This document shows positions 53,011 to 62,658 of a stretch of 64,000 nt of DNA, one piece after another. Location of the stretch: NCBI GenBank assembly GCA_007693595.1, contig REDI01000056.1, forward strand, positions 23,823 through 87,822, written 5' to 3'. The DNA comes from Deltaproteobacteria bacterium (lineage in GTDB: Bacteria; Myxococcota_A; UBA796; GCA-2862545). Under the pieces are notes generated by a model, which was not told the origin of the DNA, searched no databases, and saw only the letters and a program-made list of their open reading frames with translations. The translations under genes were made by a program, and so were the position numbers. The stretch's first letter is position 1. Every line of letters starts with the position of its first letter.

Positions 53011-54156
53011 ATGAGACGACCCGAAGGCTCCGCCCCGACCCGCACCCGCCGCGGGAACGCGCTCACCAACGCCGGCATCATCGTCGCCGGCCTGGCCTTC
53101 AGCGCCATCGTCATCGACTTAGGGTGGAACTGGGCCCATGTCTCGCGGGTGCAGTACCTCAACGACGCGGTCGCCACGGCGGGTGCGAGCCGACTGGACG
53201 GCACCCTCGAAGGCATCGATCGCGCGGAGCAAGCCGCCCTGAAGGCGATGCGGAACAACGACTACTTCGGCTCGGTGGCCTACGGTTCCCTCTTCACCGG
53301 CGTCGACAACCTCACGTTCGGGATCCACACCCGGCCCGAGCGAGGGCAAGCGCCCTTGCCGATCGAGCAGAGCTTCAAGCCCGTGACCAACCTCAACGCT
53401 GCCAGCGACGAGACCATCGCCCAGATCAACGCCGTGCGCGTGAGCTCGCGCGATGACGCCATCCAGCCCTTCTTGAGCGGGGCGATCTTCAATCAGCACG
53501 TCCTACGCGCCGCGAGCCAGTCCACCGCCGTTTCGAACATCTCGGGTGCGAGCAAGGTCGGGTGCTATCTGCCGATCACCGTGCCGGACTGCTACTTTAC
53601 CGACGATCAGCGCGAGACCTTCGGTCAGCAGACCTTCTATATCCGCGACGATAACAACGCCAACACCGGGAACCTGCGCATGGGGTGGGGCATGGCGAAC
53701 GGCCAGGGCGCTAGCTACCTCTCCAACCAGATCCGAGGGCAGTGCCAAGGCGGGCTCGCGAGCCTCGGGGACCCCGTCCAGCTCGACAACGGTGTCAAGC
53801 AGAGCGTCTTTCAAACCCTGCAGCAGGCCCTGAACAGCTCCGACACCACCTGGGCGCCCGAGATGGGCCCCAAGCCCCCCAGCACCTTCCCGAAGACCCT
53901 CGAAGGACCGATCTTCGTCTTTAACGGCGGCCCTGGGTTCTGTGGGGCCGACGCCGGAACAAGACCCTGGACGGGCAGCTACCCGATCTCCGGTATCGCC
54001 TGGGGCGTCGTCTACGACATGAAGCTCACGGGAGCCTCTCACGAGCGCTACGCCGCGATCCGCCTTGACTTCGCCCGCTGGCACGACATGGCCAAAGAGG
54101 GCGGTGGCCCCAACTACGGGGTCATTCACCGAGGGGTCTCGCAGCTCGTCGAGTGA
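53011..54156 (+). CDS. TadG-like pilus-associated protein, copy 1
   Basis: The N-terminus has the TadE/TadG pattern: basic start, R-R-G-N-A-L-T-N-A-G-I-I-V-A-G-L and a single transmembrane helix (about residues 19-40) that would be cleaved or anchored. The remainder is extracytoplasmic, with Cys in C-Y-L-P-I-T-V-P-D-C-Y-F, the pattern F-V-F-N-G-G-P-G-F-C, and a late G-I-A-W-G-V-V-Y-D, R-L-D-F-A-R-W-H-D and terminal Q-L-V-E. The usual von Willebrand domain of TadG is not seen. The ATG at 53011 has GGAGG upstream. First of three tandem paralogues. Confidence 0.8.
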   Translation: MRRPEGSAPTRTRRGNALTNAGIIVAGLAFSAIVIDLGWNWAHVSRVQYLNDAVATAGASRLDGTLEGIDRAEQAALKAMRNNDYFGSVAYGSLFTGVDNLTFGIHTRPERGQAPLPIEQSFKPVTNLNAASDETIAQINAVRVSSRDDAIQPFLSGAIFNQHVLRAASQSTAVSNISGASKVGCYLPITVPDCYFTDDQRETFGQQTFYIRDDNNANTGNLRMGWGMANGQGASYLSNQIRGQCQGGLASLGDPVQLDNGVKQSVFQTLQQALNSSDTTWAPEMGPKPPSTFPKTLEGPIFVFNGGPGFCGADAGTRPWTGSYPISGIAWGVVYDMKLTGASHERYAAIRLDFARWHDMAKEGGGPNYGVIHRGVSQLVE

Positions 54157-54345
54157 GTCGGGCCGAGGGCGCCATAGCGCTCCACGTCGTCTCGTAGGTC
54201 TTGGCGAAAGGCTGGTGCAAGATCAGGGCAAGAGTCCTTGGATCGCCCGACTATGCTCGCGGCCGATCGATGCACCTAGCCACCGACCCAGCCCGCAGCT
54301 ACACTCCCTTACAACCCTCTTCCTCTCGACTCTCGTGGAGCCCTC

Positions 54346-55542
54346 ATGCGACGCTACCGACGCGGAAACGCCATCACCAATGTGGGCATCATCATCGGTG
54401 GCTTGATGTTCTCGGCCTTGGTCATCGACCTCGCCTGGAGCTGGGCGCACGTCGCCCGAGTGCAGTACCTCAACGACGCCGTGGCGACCGCTGCGGCGAG
54501 CCGCATCGACGGCACCGACGAAGGGATCGCCGCTGCCTATATCGCCGCCGAAGAGGTCATGCGCACGAACGACTACTTCGGCCGCAGCGCCTACGAGAGT
54601 CTCTACGGAAGCTCCGTCGAGCTCGAGTTCGCGATCTACGAGCCTCCCGAGTCCGAAGAGGGGAGCACCCTACCGCGGGCCGCCTTCGACGAGAGCTTCC
54701 TCTTCCCGATCGACCTCGGCACCGCCTCCGAAGACGACGTGGCGCTGATCAATACCGTGCGAGTCACCTCCTCCGACAACGCGATCAGCCCCTTCTTCGC
54801 CACCGCCATGTTCGGCGCAGGAGACATGGCCGCCGCCAGCCGCTCCACCGCGGTCTGGGGCCGCGACGGCGCGGGCTCGACGAGCTGCTACATCCCGATG
54901 ACCGTCCCAGACTGCTACTTCACGGGGGACCAGCTCAACGACTACGCGCAGCAGGACTTCGTCATCCGCAACAACAACAGGAACAACTGCCCCGCCTCCA
55001 AGGACGAGTGCGACGAGTCGGAGACGGACGAGCTGGCCGAAGACTTCGCCGGCACGCGGAGGATGGGCTGGGGCTACCTGGAAGGTAACACTGGTGCCGC
55101 CTACCTCACCGGCGTCATCCAAGGGGGCTGCGACAACGACTTGGCTAAAGTCGGGGATCCCATCGGCCTCGACAACGGCATCAAGCAGAGCACCCTCAGC
55201 GCCCTCGATGCGGAGCTCTCCAGCTCCACCACCACCTTCGATCCCCTCATGAACCCTCCACCCGCGGGGGTCAACAACGAAACCAAGACCTTCGAAGCTC
55301 CTATCTTCGTCTTCAACGGGGGCCCTGAGTTCTGTTCGGAGGGGGGCGCTCAGTGGAACGGCACCTACGAGATCACCGGCATCGCGTGGGGCGTGGTCTA
55401 TGACGTCCAGACCACCGGGAACGCACACTCGCGGTATGCCGCGATCCGGCTCGACTTCGCTCGGTGGCACGACATGGGCCTAGATGGCGGCGGGCCAAAC
55501 TACGGCGTCCGATCCCTCGGGATTACCCAGCTCGTCGAGTGA
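54346..55542 (+). CDS. TadG-like pilus-associated protein, copy 2
   Basis: Paralogue of the preceding gene with the same R-R-G-N-A-I-T-N-V-G-I-I start, one transmembrane helix, C-Y-I-P-M-T-V-P-D-C-Y-F, F-V-F-N-G-G-P-E-F-C, G-I-A-W-G-V-V-Y-D, R-L-D-F-A-R-W-H-D and terminal Q-L-V-E. The middle (acidic, with N-rich turns) differs. The 189-base gap from copy 1 has no long frame. The ATG follows GGAG. Role in Tad pilus or secretion complexes is inferred from the family. Confidence 0.8.
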   Translation: MRRYRRGNAITNVGIIIGGLMFSALVIDLAWSWAHVARVQYLNDAVATAAASRIDGTDEGIAAAYIAAEEVMRTNDYFGRSAYESLYGSSVELEFAIYEPPESEEGSTLPRAAFDESFLFPIDLGTASEDDVALINTVRVTSSDNAISPFFATAMFGAGDMAAASRSTAVWGRDGAGSTSCYIPMTVPDCYFTGDQLNDYAQQDFVIRNNNRNNCPASKDECDESETDELAEDFAGTRRMGWGYLEGNTGAAYLTGVIQGGCDNDLAKVGDPIGLDNGIKQSTLSALDAELSSSTTTFDPLMNPPPAGVNNETKTFEAPIFVFNGGPEFCSEGGAQWNGTYEITGIAWGVVYDVQTTGNAHSRYAAIRLDFARWHDMGLDGGGPNYGVRSLGITQLVE

Positions 55543-55682
55543 CGTCCGACTCGCATCAGGTGCGCGCAAGCGAAACGCAACCGAAGCGATAGGCCGAGGC
55601 CACCCTCGAGCCACGAGACCGAAAGAGGCGTGCCTGACCCAAGATAGGGCGTGAAGAAAAATTTTCGGCTACTGTGATGACT

Positions 55683-55699
55683 CCGAGAGCTGCTCTCGG
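55683..55699. other. Stem-loop before TadG-like copy 3
   Basis: Seven-base arms (CCGAGAG/CTCTCGG) with a three-base loop lie 24 bases before the ATG of the third TadG-like gene, near an AT-rich patch (55654-55666). It may be a leader structure or attenuator. No U-run follows. Confidence 0.3.
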
Positions 55700-55722
55700 C
55701 ACCCGCTCCTCGCGAGGTCATC

Positions 55723-56898
55723 ATGCGTCGTCAACGCCGCGGAAACGCCATCACGAATCTCGGTATCACCCTCGGCGGGCTGGCCTTCTGTGCGCTCGTC
55801 GTCGACGTCGGGTGGTACTGGACCCACCAAGAACGAATCCAGTCCCTCAACGACGCCGTGGCCACCGCTGCCGCCAGCCAGCTCGACTCTTCCCTGGGAG
55901 GCATCGAGCGCGCGGAGCAGGCGGCGCTCGAGGTGATGCAGACGAACGACTACTTCGGCAGCCCGGCTCTGGGCACCCTCTACGCTGGGCCCCAGGACCT
56001 GGAGTTCGGCTACTGGATCACCGATCCCGGCGGCGGGGCATACGACACCGACCGATTCGTTCGCGTGAACGTGGCGAGCGCAGCGCTCGAGGACATCAAC
56101 ACCGTCACCTCGGTCCGCGTGAGATCGACGGACCCCGAGGTCAGGCCGCTCCTGGCTGGGATGATCTTGGGCAGCGAGCCCAAGATCGCGACCAGCACCT
56201 CGACGGCCGTGAACGGTAAGGCCCCGGTTAGTGGCGTGGGATGCTACCTCCCTGTCGGGATCCCCCTGTGTCACTTCAACCAGAGCGACCTCGAGTCTGC
56301 CGCCAACATCGACTTCTCTTTCGATCAGAACGCCCCGAACCGGGTGGCGTGGGGCATGATGCCCGAGAACGGAGGACCGGACTCGGTGGGGCCTCAGCCG
56401 ACCTTTCCCCGCAGCCAAGAAGCGCTGGCGCGAGACTGCGACATGCTGGGCCCCAGTGACCCGATCTTCCGCGTCAACTCGCGCATGAACTTCACCCAGG
56501 GGCTCCAGCAGTCCACCGTCAACCATGTTCGCGCCTTGCTCGGAGCCCCCGACGCCGATCTCTGGCCCGAAGAGATGGGTCCCATACCCCCAGGCCTAGG
56601 CGACGACAGCACCCACCCCAACCCGGGTCGCGTGGTCCAGGCTCCCGTCTTTATCTTCGATGGAGGGCCCGGATACTGCAACGGCACGGCCGGCCCTTGG
56701 AACGGAAACGAAAGGACGGTGGGCATCGCGTGGGGCGTCATCTACGACATCAACCATCAACAGTCGGGCCAGGGTCGCGGACGAGACATGTCCATCCGCC
56801 TGGACTTCGCCCGAATGAAGACCATCTTGGGCGAGGCCGGAGGCTCGGACTTCGACTTCTCCCTCTACGCCCGAACGGTGACCCAGCTCGTCGAGTAG
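55723..56898 (+). CDS. TadG-like pilus-associated protein, copy 3
   Basis: Third and most divergent member. It has R-R-G-N-A-I-T-N-L-G-I-T, a transmembrane helix (about 15-37), C-Y-L-P-V-G-I-P-L-C-H-F, F-I-F-D-G-G-P-G-Y-C, G-I-A-W-G-V-I-Y-D, R-L-D-F-A-R and terminal Q-L-V-E. The conserved Cys positions match the other two. Acidic in the middle. The ATG follows GAGG. Confidence 0.8.
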   Translation: MRRQRRGNAITNLGITLGGLAFCALVVDVGWYWTHQERIQSLNDAVATAAASQLDSSLGGIERAEQAALEVMQTNDYFGSPALGTLYAGPQDLEFGYWITDPGGGAYDTDRFVRVNVASAALEDINTVTSVRVRSTDPEVRPLLAGMILGSEPKIATSTSTAVNGKAPVSGVGCYLPVGIPLCHFNQSDLESAANIDFSFDQNAPNRVAWGMMPENGGPDSVGPQPTFPRSQEALARDCDMLGPSDPIFRVNSRMNFTQGLQQSTVNHVRALLGAPDADLWPEEMGPIPPGLGDDSTHPNPGRVVQAPVFIFDGGPGYCNGTAGPWNGNERTVGIAWGVIYDINHQQSGQGRGRDMSIRLDFARMKTILGEAGGSDFDFSLYARTVTQLVE

Positions 56899-57002
56899 CG
56901 CACGAGCTCGTCCTCGTCGCCGTCTCTGTTGCGACCCGCCTCGGCGTGGCGGTATACTGCGACAAGGAGGACGCTGTCGTCCTCCACCCCTCGGGAGCCG
57001 TC

Positions 57003-57437
57003 ATGTTCATGTTCCGACGCAAGCGTCGTGGCGCCAACGCCGTAGAGTTTGCCCTGACCGCTCCGGTCGCGATCCTGATCCTCGCTGGGATCATCGACTT
57101 CGGGTGGTTCTTCTACCTTCAGCAAGGGGTTCAGACCGCGACCCGTGACGGGGTCCGAACCGCCTCGGTGGTCATCGACCAAACCCAGGCCCAAGGCGTA
57201 GCCCAACAGGCCACGATGGATGCGCTCACCCGCAACGGCATCGACAACAGCAACGCCACCGTAGACACGCGGCTCATCCCGCCCCCGCCTGAAAGCGACA
57301 ACTTCCTGATCGAAGTCACCACCGAGGTCCCCTTCCAGCCCCTCTTCGGGCTCGCGATCCAGCAAGGGCAGCTCAGTATGAACGCGACCCTCGCGATGCG
57401 CATCGAGGCACGCCAAGATCCCGACCTAGACAACTAG
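57003..57437 (+). CDS. TadE-like pseudopilin-type protein
   Basis: The 144-residue product starts with basic residues, then R-G-A-N-A-V-E-F-A-L-T-A-P, the TadE/pseudopilin signature with the Glu five residues into the mature helix, a hydrophobic helix (about 13-37) and a small extracellular domain. The ATG at 57003 has GGGAG upstream; the frame is open further upstream without a signal. It lies 104 bases after copy 3. A minor pseudopilin role with TadG is typical of Tad loci. No TadA ATPase or Flp pilin is in the window. Confidence 0.8.
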   Translation: MFMFRRKRRGANAVEFALTAPVAILILAGIIDFGWFFYLQQGVQTATRDGVRTASVVIDQTQAQGVAQQATMDALTRNGIDNSNATVDTRLIPPPPESDNFLIEVTTEVPFQPLFGLAIQQGQLSMNATLAMRIEARQDPDLDN

Positions 57438-57446
57438 GCGTCTGCC

Positions 57447-59450
57447 CTATCCCTTACGGGGAAAGCGCCGCATAAACTCCGCGAGTCGGGCCTCGGCAGC
57501 AGCGATGTCGGGGTGTTTCTCGGTCGGCTTGGTCTTCGAGGCCCCTCGAAGCTGCCCGTCGCGGCGCGCGATCTTGCTGTGGAAGGCGGGGATCTCGTCG
57601 AGCAGCGCGCATTCGGTGGGCTGAACGCCAAAGCGACCCCGCAAGAAGGTTGGGCGCACCAGCTCAAGCGCGTCGCGGGCACGGGTGACGGCGACGTAGA
57701 GCAAGCGGCGCTCCTCTTCGAGGGCGTCGGGGTCTTCGACCGCGTGGGTCGTAGGGAAGTGTCCATCGCCGAGCTGCATGACGTAGACCACTGCCCACTC
57801 CAAGCCCTTGGCGGAGTGGATCGTCGAGAGGGTGAGCCAGTCCTCTTCGGCCGGATCGGCGTCGATCTCGGTCTGTTCTGGCGGATCGAGCGCGACCTCC
57901 GCGAGCAGGGACTCGAGATCCGTATACTTGGAGGCCAGCTCAGTGAGGGTCTTGAGATCGTTGACCCGCTTGCGATGGTCCTCGTACAGGGTCTCGAGGA
58001 GGGGCGCGTAGTACTCGAGCAGGTGAGCCACCAAGGCCTCGGGGCGATCGCTCAGCGGCGCGGCGGCTGAGAGCACCTGCGCCAAATGCGCCAAGGCCGG
58101 GCCGTATTTGCGCTTGCGGTAAGGGGTCGGCTCGAGCGAGTGCTCTGGGTGGTCTAGGATCTTCTGGGCGATCCGCTCAGCCGTGACCGCGCCGAGACCG
58201 GCGAACCACTGCAAGATCCGGACCCAAGCCATGACGTCGCGGGGGTTGGCCACGACGCGGAGCAAGGCGAAGACATCGCGCACATGGCTCGCCTCGACGA
58301 ACTTGAGCCCCCCGAACTTGCGGAAGGCAACCCCGGCGCGCTGGAGCTCGACCTCGAGCAGGTTGGAGTGGTAGCCTGAGCGAAAGAGCACGGCCTGGCT
58401 GCGATAGTCCAGCCCCTCCGCCTTACGTTCCTGGACCCGCTGCGCGAGGTAGCTCGCTTGCTCTTGCTCGTCGTAGGTGGTGACCAGCTCCGGTCGCTCT
58501 GGGGAGCTCCGCTCCGAGAACAGCACCTTGCCATAGCCTTCCGCGGCGCTCTGCAGCACCCCATTGGCCAGGTCGAGCACCGGCTGCACGCTGCGGTAGT
58601 TCTGCTCGAGCCGGATCACCTCCGCGTGGGGGAAGAGCTCGGTAAAGTCGAGGATGTTTCGGACGTCGGCCCCGCGGAAGCCATAGATGCTCTGCGCTTC
58701 GTCGCCCACCACCATCAGGTTGCCGTGCAGGTACGAGAGCAGACCCGTAATCTCGGCTTGGAGGCGGTTGGTGTCTTGGTACTCGTCGACCAGCAGGTAG
58801 CGCACGCCCCGCGCCAGGTGCTCGCGCCGATCCGGGTGATCGCGCAGGAGCTCGACCATGCGCACCAGCAGATCATCGAAGTCCATGACGTTCTGCTCGC
58901 GCTTCCGCTCCGTGTAGCGCACGGCGAGCCGCTCGATCTCGGGCGCAAACTCAAGATATTGAGGGTAAGAGGCATCGATGAGGTCTGCCAGGGGGCGGCC
59001 GGTGTTGATCTGCTTGCTCACCAGCTTGAGCAGGGTGCGCCGCTGCGGCGCTCTTCGCTCGCGCCCCCCAAGGCCGACCTCGCCCCGGACGAGGCCAACG
59101 AGGGCCTCGGCGTCGGCGCGATCGAGCACGGTAAAGTCACGCGAGTAGCCCAAGGCATCGGCGTGTCGGCGAAGGGCCGAGACCGCGAAGCTGTGAAAGG
59201 TGCCTCCCCGGACCGCCTTCGCCTGATCCCCGACCATCGCTGAAGCCCGATCGAGCATCTCGCGGGCGGCGCGCCGTGTGAAGGTGAGCAGCACGATATC
59301 GCGAGGATCGACCCCCTCGTCGACCAGCCAGGCGACCCGGTGGACGAGGGTGCGAGTCTTGCCGGTGCCGGCACCCGCGACGACGAGCTGCACCCCATCA
59401 GGGGCAGTCACAGCGGCCTGCTGGCCAGGGTTGAGGTCGGAGAGTCTCAT
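57447..59450 (-). CDS. UvrD/Rep-family superfamily I DNA helicase
   Basis: Motifs in order: N-P-G-Q-Q-A-A-V; Walker A A-G-A-G-T-G-K-T (25-32); G-T-F-H-S-F; L-L-V-D-E-Y-Q-D-T-N; G-D-E-A-Q-S-I-Y-G-F-R-G-A; L-E-Q-N-Y-R-S; S-T-I-H-S-A-K-G-L-E-W; V-A-V-T-R-A. It is a 3' to 5' DNA translocase/helicase. At 667 residues it is close to Rep/PcrA in size but shorter than UvrD. Subtype not resolved. It is convergent with TadE, with a 9-base gap. Confidence 0.92.
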   Translation of the reverse strand: MRLSDLNPGQQAAVTAPDGVQLVVAGAGTGKTRTLVHRVAWLVDEGVDPRDIVLLTFTRRAAREMLDRASAMVGDQAKAVRGGTFHSFAVSALRRHADALGYSRDFTVLDRADAEALVGLVRGEVGLGGRERRAPQRRTLLKLVSKQINTGRPLADLIDASYPQYLEFAPEIERLAVRYTERKREQNVMDFDDLLVRMVELLRDHPDRREHLARGVRYLLVDEYQDTNRLQAEITGLLSYLHGNLMVVGDEAQSIYGFRGADVRNILDFTELFPHAEVIRLEQNYRSVQPVLDLANGVLQSAAEGYGKVLFSERSSPERPELVTTYDEQEQASYLAQRVQERKAEGLDYRSQAVLFRSGYHSNLLEVELQRAGVAFRKFGGLKFVEASHVRDVFALLRVVANPRDVMAWVRILQWFAGLGAVTAERIAQKILDHPEHSLEPTPYRKRKYGPALAHLAQVLSAAAPLSDRPEALVAHLLEYYAPLLETLYEDHRKRVNDLKTLTELASKYTDLESLLAEVALDPPEQTEIDADPAEEDWLTLSTIHSAKGLEWAVVYVMQLGDGHFPTTHAVEDPDALEEERRLLYVAVTRARDALELVRPTFLRGRFGVQPTECALLDEIPAFHSKIARRDGQLRGASKTKPTEKHPDIAAAEARLAEFMRRFPRKG

Positions 59451-59624
59451 GGGCGAGGGCTAACGCGCCCCAGGTGAGCGGCTGCCCCTTCAAGCGGATC
59501 GCTCTCGATGTGCCAAGGTTCAGCGGGAGGACTCCTCTAGGAGAGGACCGCTCAAGGGGGTCCCTTCCCCCCCCTGGCCAGGCTCGTGCATGGTGCCTAG
59601 ACTCTGCCTCGATCAGGAGCTCCG

Positions 59625-61679
59625 ATGCCTCAGCCACCTCGCGCCCCCAAGCGTCCTCACCTCCACACCGAGCACGGCGTCGAACGCCTGGATCCCTGGC
59701 ACTGGATCAAGGATCGCGACGATCCCGAGACCCTCCCCTTGCTTCAGGCCGAGAACGCGTGGCTCGAAGAACAGAGCGCTCCCCTCGCCCCTCTGCGAGA
59801 GCGCCTGTACGACGAGCTGCTCTCCCGCATCCAAGAGGACGATGCCTCGCCCCCCGTGGTCCTCGACGGCTACCTCTACTACCGCCGCACCGAGCAGGGT
59901 CGTCCCTACACCCTGCACTGTCGCAAGCGTGGACCCGACGCGGCCGAGGAGCTCCTCCTCGACGAGAACGTCCTCGCCGAGGGCCACGACTACTTCCGGT
60001 TGGAGCAGCTCGAGGTCTCCCGCGATCACCAGAAGATCGCGTGGCTACAGGACCTCGATGGGGGCGAGCGCTTCACCCTCTTCGTGCGCGACCTCAAGAC
60101 CGGGCTGACCACCTCGATCGCGACAGGCCTCAAGTGGAGCTTGGCCTGGTCAGCGGATGGGGCGTGGCTCTTCGCGACCCGCAGCGATCACGCGCAGCGC
60201 CCCTGCGAGATCTGGCGCTTCCCCGCAGACGGTAGCGGCACGGGGGAGCAGGTCTTGGCCGAGCCGGACGAGCGCTACTTCCTGGGGGTCCGACGGAGCC
60301 GCGACTGGGGATACCTGCTGCTCGAGGCCTCGAGCAAGACCACCTCTGAGGTCTACACCCTCGACGCCCACCGGCCGCTCGAGCCCCCCAAGGTGGTGTG
60401 GCCGCGCCGCCCCGACGTGCTGTACGACGTCGAGCCGCGCGGAGCCCACTTCTACGTCCTCTCGAACGACGAGGGGGTGAACTTTCGCCTGGTGCGGGTG
60501 CTCGCCGCCGATCCCCAGGGCGAGGCGCAGGTGATCCGGCCCCACGACCCCCAGGTCTACCTCACCGATGTGCAAGCCTTCGCCAACCACCTCGTGATCT
60601 GGGAGCGCCGAGACGGCATGCCGGCGGTCTGCGTGCGCGAGCTCGCCACGCAGGAAGAGCACCACATCGCCATGCCCGAGCCGGCCTTCGACGTGCGCCC
60701 CGAGGCCAACCCCTCCGCGCAGTCCTCCATCCTGCGCCTGGTCTACACCTCTCCCAAGACTCCGCCCAAGACCTGGGCTTACGACATGGCGACCCGAGAG
60801 CGGACCGTACTCAAGGAACACCCCGTGCCGGGCTACGATCCCCAGAGGTACGCCGTCGAGCTGGTCTGGGCGACCGCCCACGATGGCGAGGCGATCCCGA
60901 TCAGCCTGCTCCGCCCTCGCCACCTCGACCTCACCAACGGCCCTCACCCCCTCTTCCTCATCGGCTATGGCAGCTACGGGCTGTCTTATCCCGCCAGCTT
61001 CCGCTCGAGCAGGATCTCGCTCGTCGATCGGGGGGCGATCGTAGGCATCGCCCATATCCGAGGGGGGAGCGAACGCGGACGCCACTGGTACGAGAACGGG
61101 AAGTTCGAGCACAAGGCCAACACCTTCCTGGACTTCATCCATGCCACCGAGCACCTCCAGCGCTCCGGGTGGACCACGCCCGCGAAGACCGTCATCCAGG
61201 GCGGCAGCGCGGGGGGCCTGCTGATGGGAGCGGTGATGAACCTGCGCCCGGAGCTCTTCAGAGCCGTGGTGGCGAACGTGCCCTTCGTCGACGCCCTCAA
61301 CACCATGCTCGACGCCGACCTGCCCCTCACCGTGACCGAGTACGAAGAGTGGGGCGACCCCAACGAGCGCGAGGTCTTCGACCGGCTCCGAAGCTACGCG
61401 CCCTACGAGAATGTCTGCCCGAAGCCCTATCCCGCGACCTACGTCACGGCGGGTCTGAACGACCCCCGCGTGGGCTACTGGGAGCCGGCCAAGTGGGTGC
61501 AGAAGCTTCGAGCGTGCACCACCAGCGACGAGCCGGTCCTCTTTCGAGTCCACCTCGGCGCAGGGCACGCAGGCAAGTCCGGGCGGTACGGGCAGCTCGA
61601 AGACCTGAGCTGGGAGCTGAGCTTCGTGATCGACAAGCTCGGGCTGGCGGATCAGACCCCTGAGCTCAAGGATCGTTGA
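59625..61679 (+). CDS. Prolyl oligopeptidase family S9A (PtrB-like)
   Basis: Residues 1-400 form the beta-propeller; the C-terminal alpha/beta hydrolase has the catalytic triad Ser528 (G-G-S-A-G-G), Asp613 (L-N-D-P-R-V) and His648 (G-A-G-H-A-G). The N-terminal D-P-W-H-W-I-K-D-R-D-D-P-E-T and G-G-S-E-R-G-R-x-W-Y-E-N-G are family hallmarks. Oligopeptidase B (PtrB) has this layout and cleaves after basic residues; the family assignment is firm, the specificity less so. AGGAG precedes the ATG. Cytoplasmic location is inferred from the lack of a signal peptide. Confidence 0.92.
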   Translation: MPQPPRAPKRPHLHTEHGVERLDPWHWIKDRDDPETLPLLQAENAWLEEQSAPLAPLRERLYDELLSRIQEDDASPPVVLDGYLYYRRTEQGRPYTLHCRKRGPDAAEELLLDENVLAEGHDYFRLEQLEVSRDHQKIAWLQDLDGGERFTLFVRDLKTGLTTSIATGLKWSLAWSADGAWLFATRSDHAQRPCEIWRFPADGSGTGEQVLAEPDERYFLGVRRSRDWGYLLLEASSKTTSEVYTLDAHRPLEPPKVVWPRRPDVLYDVEPRGAHFYVLSNDEGVNFRLVRVLAADPQGEAQVIRPHDPQVYLTDVQAFANHLVIWERRDGMPAVCVRELATQEEHHIAMPEPAFDVRPEANPSAQSSILRLVYTSPKTPPKTWAYDMATRERTVLKEHPVPGYDPQRYAVELVWATAHDGEAIPISLLRPRHLDLTNGPHPLFLIGYGSYGLSYPASFRSSRISLVDRGAIVGIAHIRGGSERGRHWYENGKFEHKANTFLDFIHATEHLQRSGWTTPAKTVIQGGSAGGLLMGAVMNLRPELFRAVVANVPFVDALNTMLDADLPLTVTEYEEWGDPNEREVFDRLRSYAPYENVCPKPYPATYVTAGLNDPRVGYWEPAKWVQKLRACTTSDEPVLFRVHLGAGHAGKSGRYGQLEDLSWELSFVIDKLGLADQTPELKDR

Positions 61680-62607
61680 GGTAGCCACAAGCACGGGTCA
61701 GGCCGGCCTTGCACGCCTTGACCAACGAGGGGCGGGCGGCCTCGCGGTCCTCCTCGACCCCGACGCCCTCCATGAGAAGGGTCGCATGCAGCAGGCACGA
61801 GTTCGGAAGGTCTGCATCGCACGCCTTGCTCGCCAAGGCGAAGGCGTGCTCATAATCGGCATCGACCCCCGCGCCCCCCTGGTAGACCAGGATCAGTCGA
61901 GAGCACGACGTGTCGTCGCCGAGCTCGCAGCCCCTCGCCCACCACTCGATCGCGCGCTCGGTGGACGCGACCTTTGTTATTCCTTCTTGGCTTGCGATCC
62001 CCGCGAGGAAGCACCCTTGCGCCTCGCCCACCTCGCACGCCTGACGGGAGAGCTTGACCGCCTCATCCATGTCGAGCACCCCAAACTTATCGTCAGCGTA
62101 CACCGTCGCCGCCGCGATACAGCTCAGGCCGAGTCCACCCTCGCAGCCCCGCGACAAGAGCGCGAGCCCCCGGCGTAGATCCTCGGGCCGTCGGGCCTCG
62201 CTGCGAATCAAGATGTTTCCGCCCATCATGCAGCCGGTATACTCCTTGAGGTCGCACGCCCGCTCATAGAACTCGAGCGCCTTGAGCAGGCTCGCCGGAC
62301 GAGCCCGCTGCGGGGAGTCCGGGATGTAGGTCGAAGCCAGCACCATGCAGGCCTCAGCTTCGCGCTGTTCCGTGCATCGGGCCTCGATTTTGGCGAGCTC
62401 CTGCGCCGACAGCAGCACCGGCTCCGCAGGGGGATCCGCCGACGGCGTACCGCCGCTTGAGGTGGAAGCCTGGGGGGCAGGGAGCGGCTTGGGTGCTGCG
62501 GGGGGTGAAGCAGCCCTCACCGAAGACGGCTCAGCCTCGACGTCGACCGTCTCAGAGGAAGGGCAACCGAGGAGCGAGAGCAGCGCGAGGAGTGTGAATC
62601 GAGACAA
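61666..62607 (-). CDS. Sel1-repeat lipoprotein
   Basis: Signal and lipobox L-L-G-C, then a Pro/Ser linker, then about 230 residues of Sel1-type repeats, each with paired cysteines (C-x7-C or similar) as in Helicobacter cysteine-rich proteins. The repeat pattern A-L-E-F-Y-E-R-A-C-D-L-x-x-Y-T-G-C is clear. A protein-interaction scaffold in the envelope is likely. TTG start with GGGAG upstream. It overlaps the convergent prolyl oligopeptidase by 14 bases. Confidence 0.85.
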   Translation of the reverse strand: MSRFTLLALLSLLGCPSSETVDVEAEPSSVRAASPPAAPKPLPAPQASTSSGGTPSADPPAEPVLLSAQELAKIEARCTEQREAEACMVLASTYIPDSPQRARPASLLKALEFYERACDLKEYTGCMMGGNILIRSEARRPEDLRRGLALLSRGCEGGLGLSCIAAATVYADDKFGVLDMDEAVKLSRQACEVGEAQGCFLAGIASQEGITKVASTERAIEWWARGCELGDDTSCSRLILVYQGGAGVDADYEHAFALASKACDADLPNSCLLHATLLMEGVGVEEDREAARPSLVKACKAGLTRACGYLNDP

Positions 62608-62658
62608 GGGGAGCTCCCTAGGCGAGGGACCAACCTAACCCACCCCCTCGCGTAGAAC

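Noticed and set aside
54195..54230. Sigma-54 promoter before TadG-like copy 2
   Set aside because: TGGC and TGGTGC are present but the GG and GC are 12 bases apart rather than 10.
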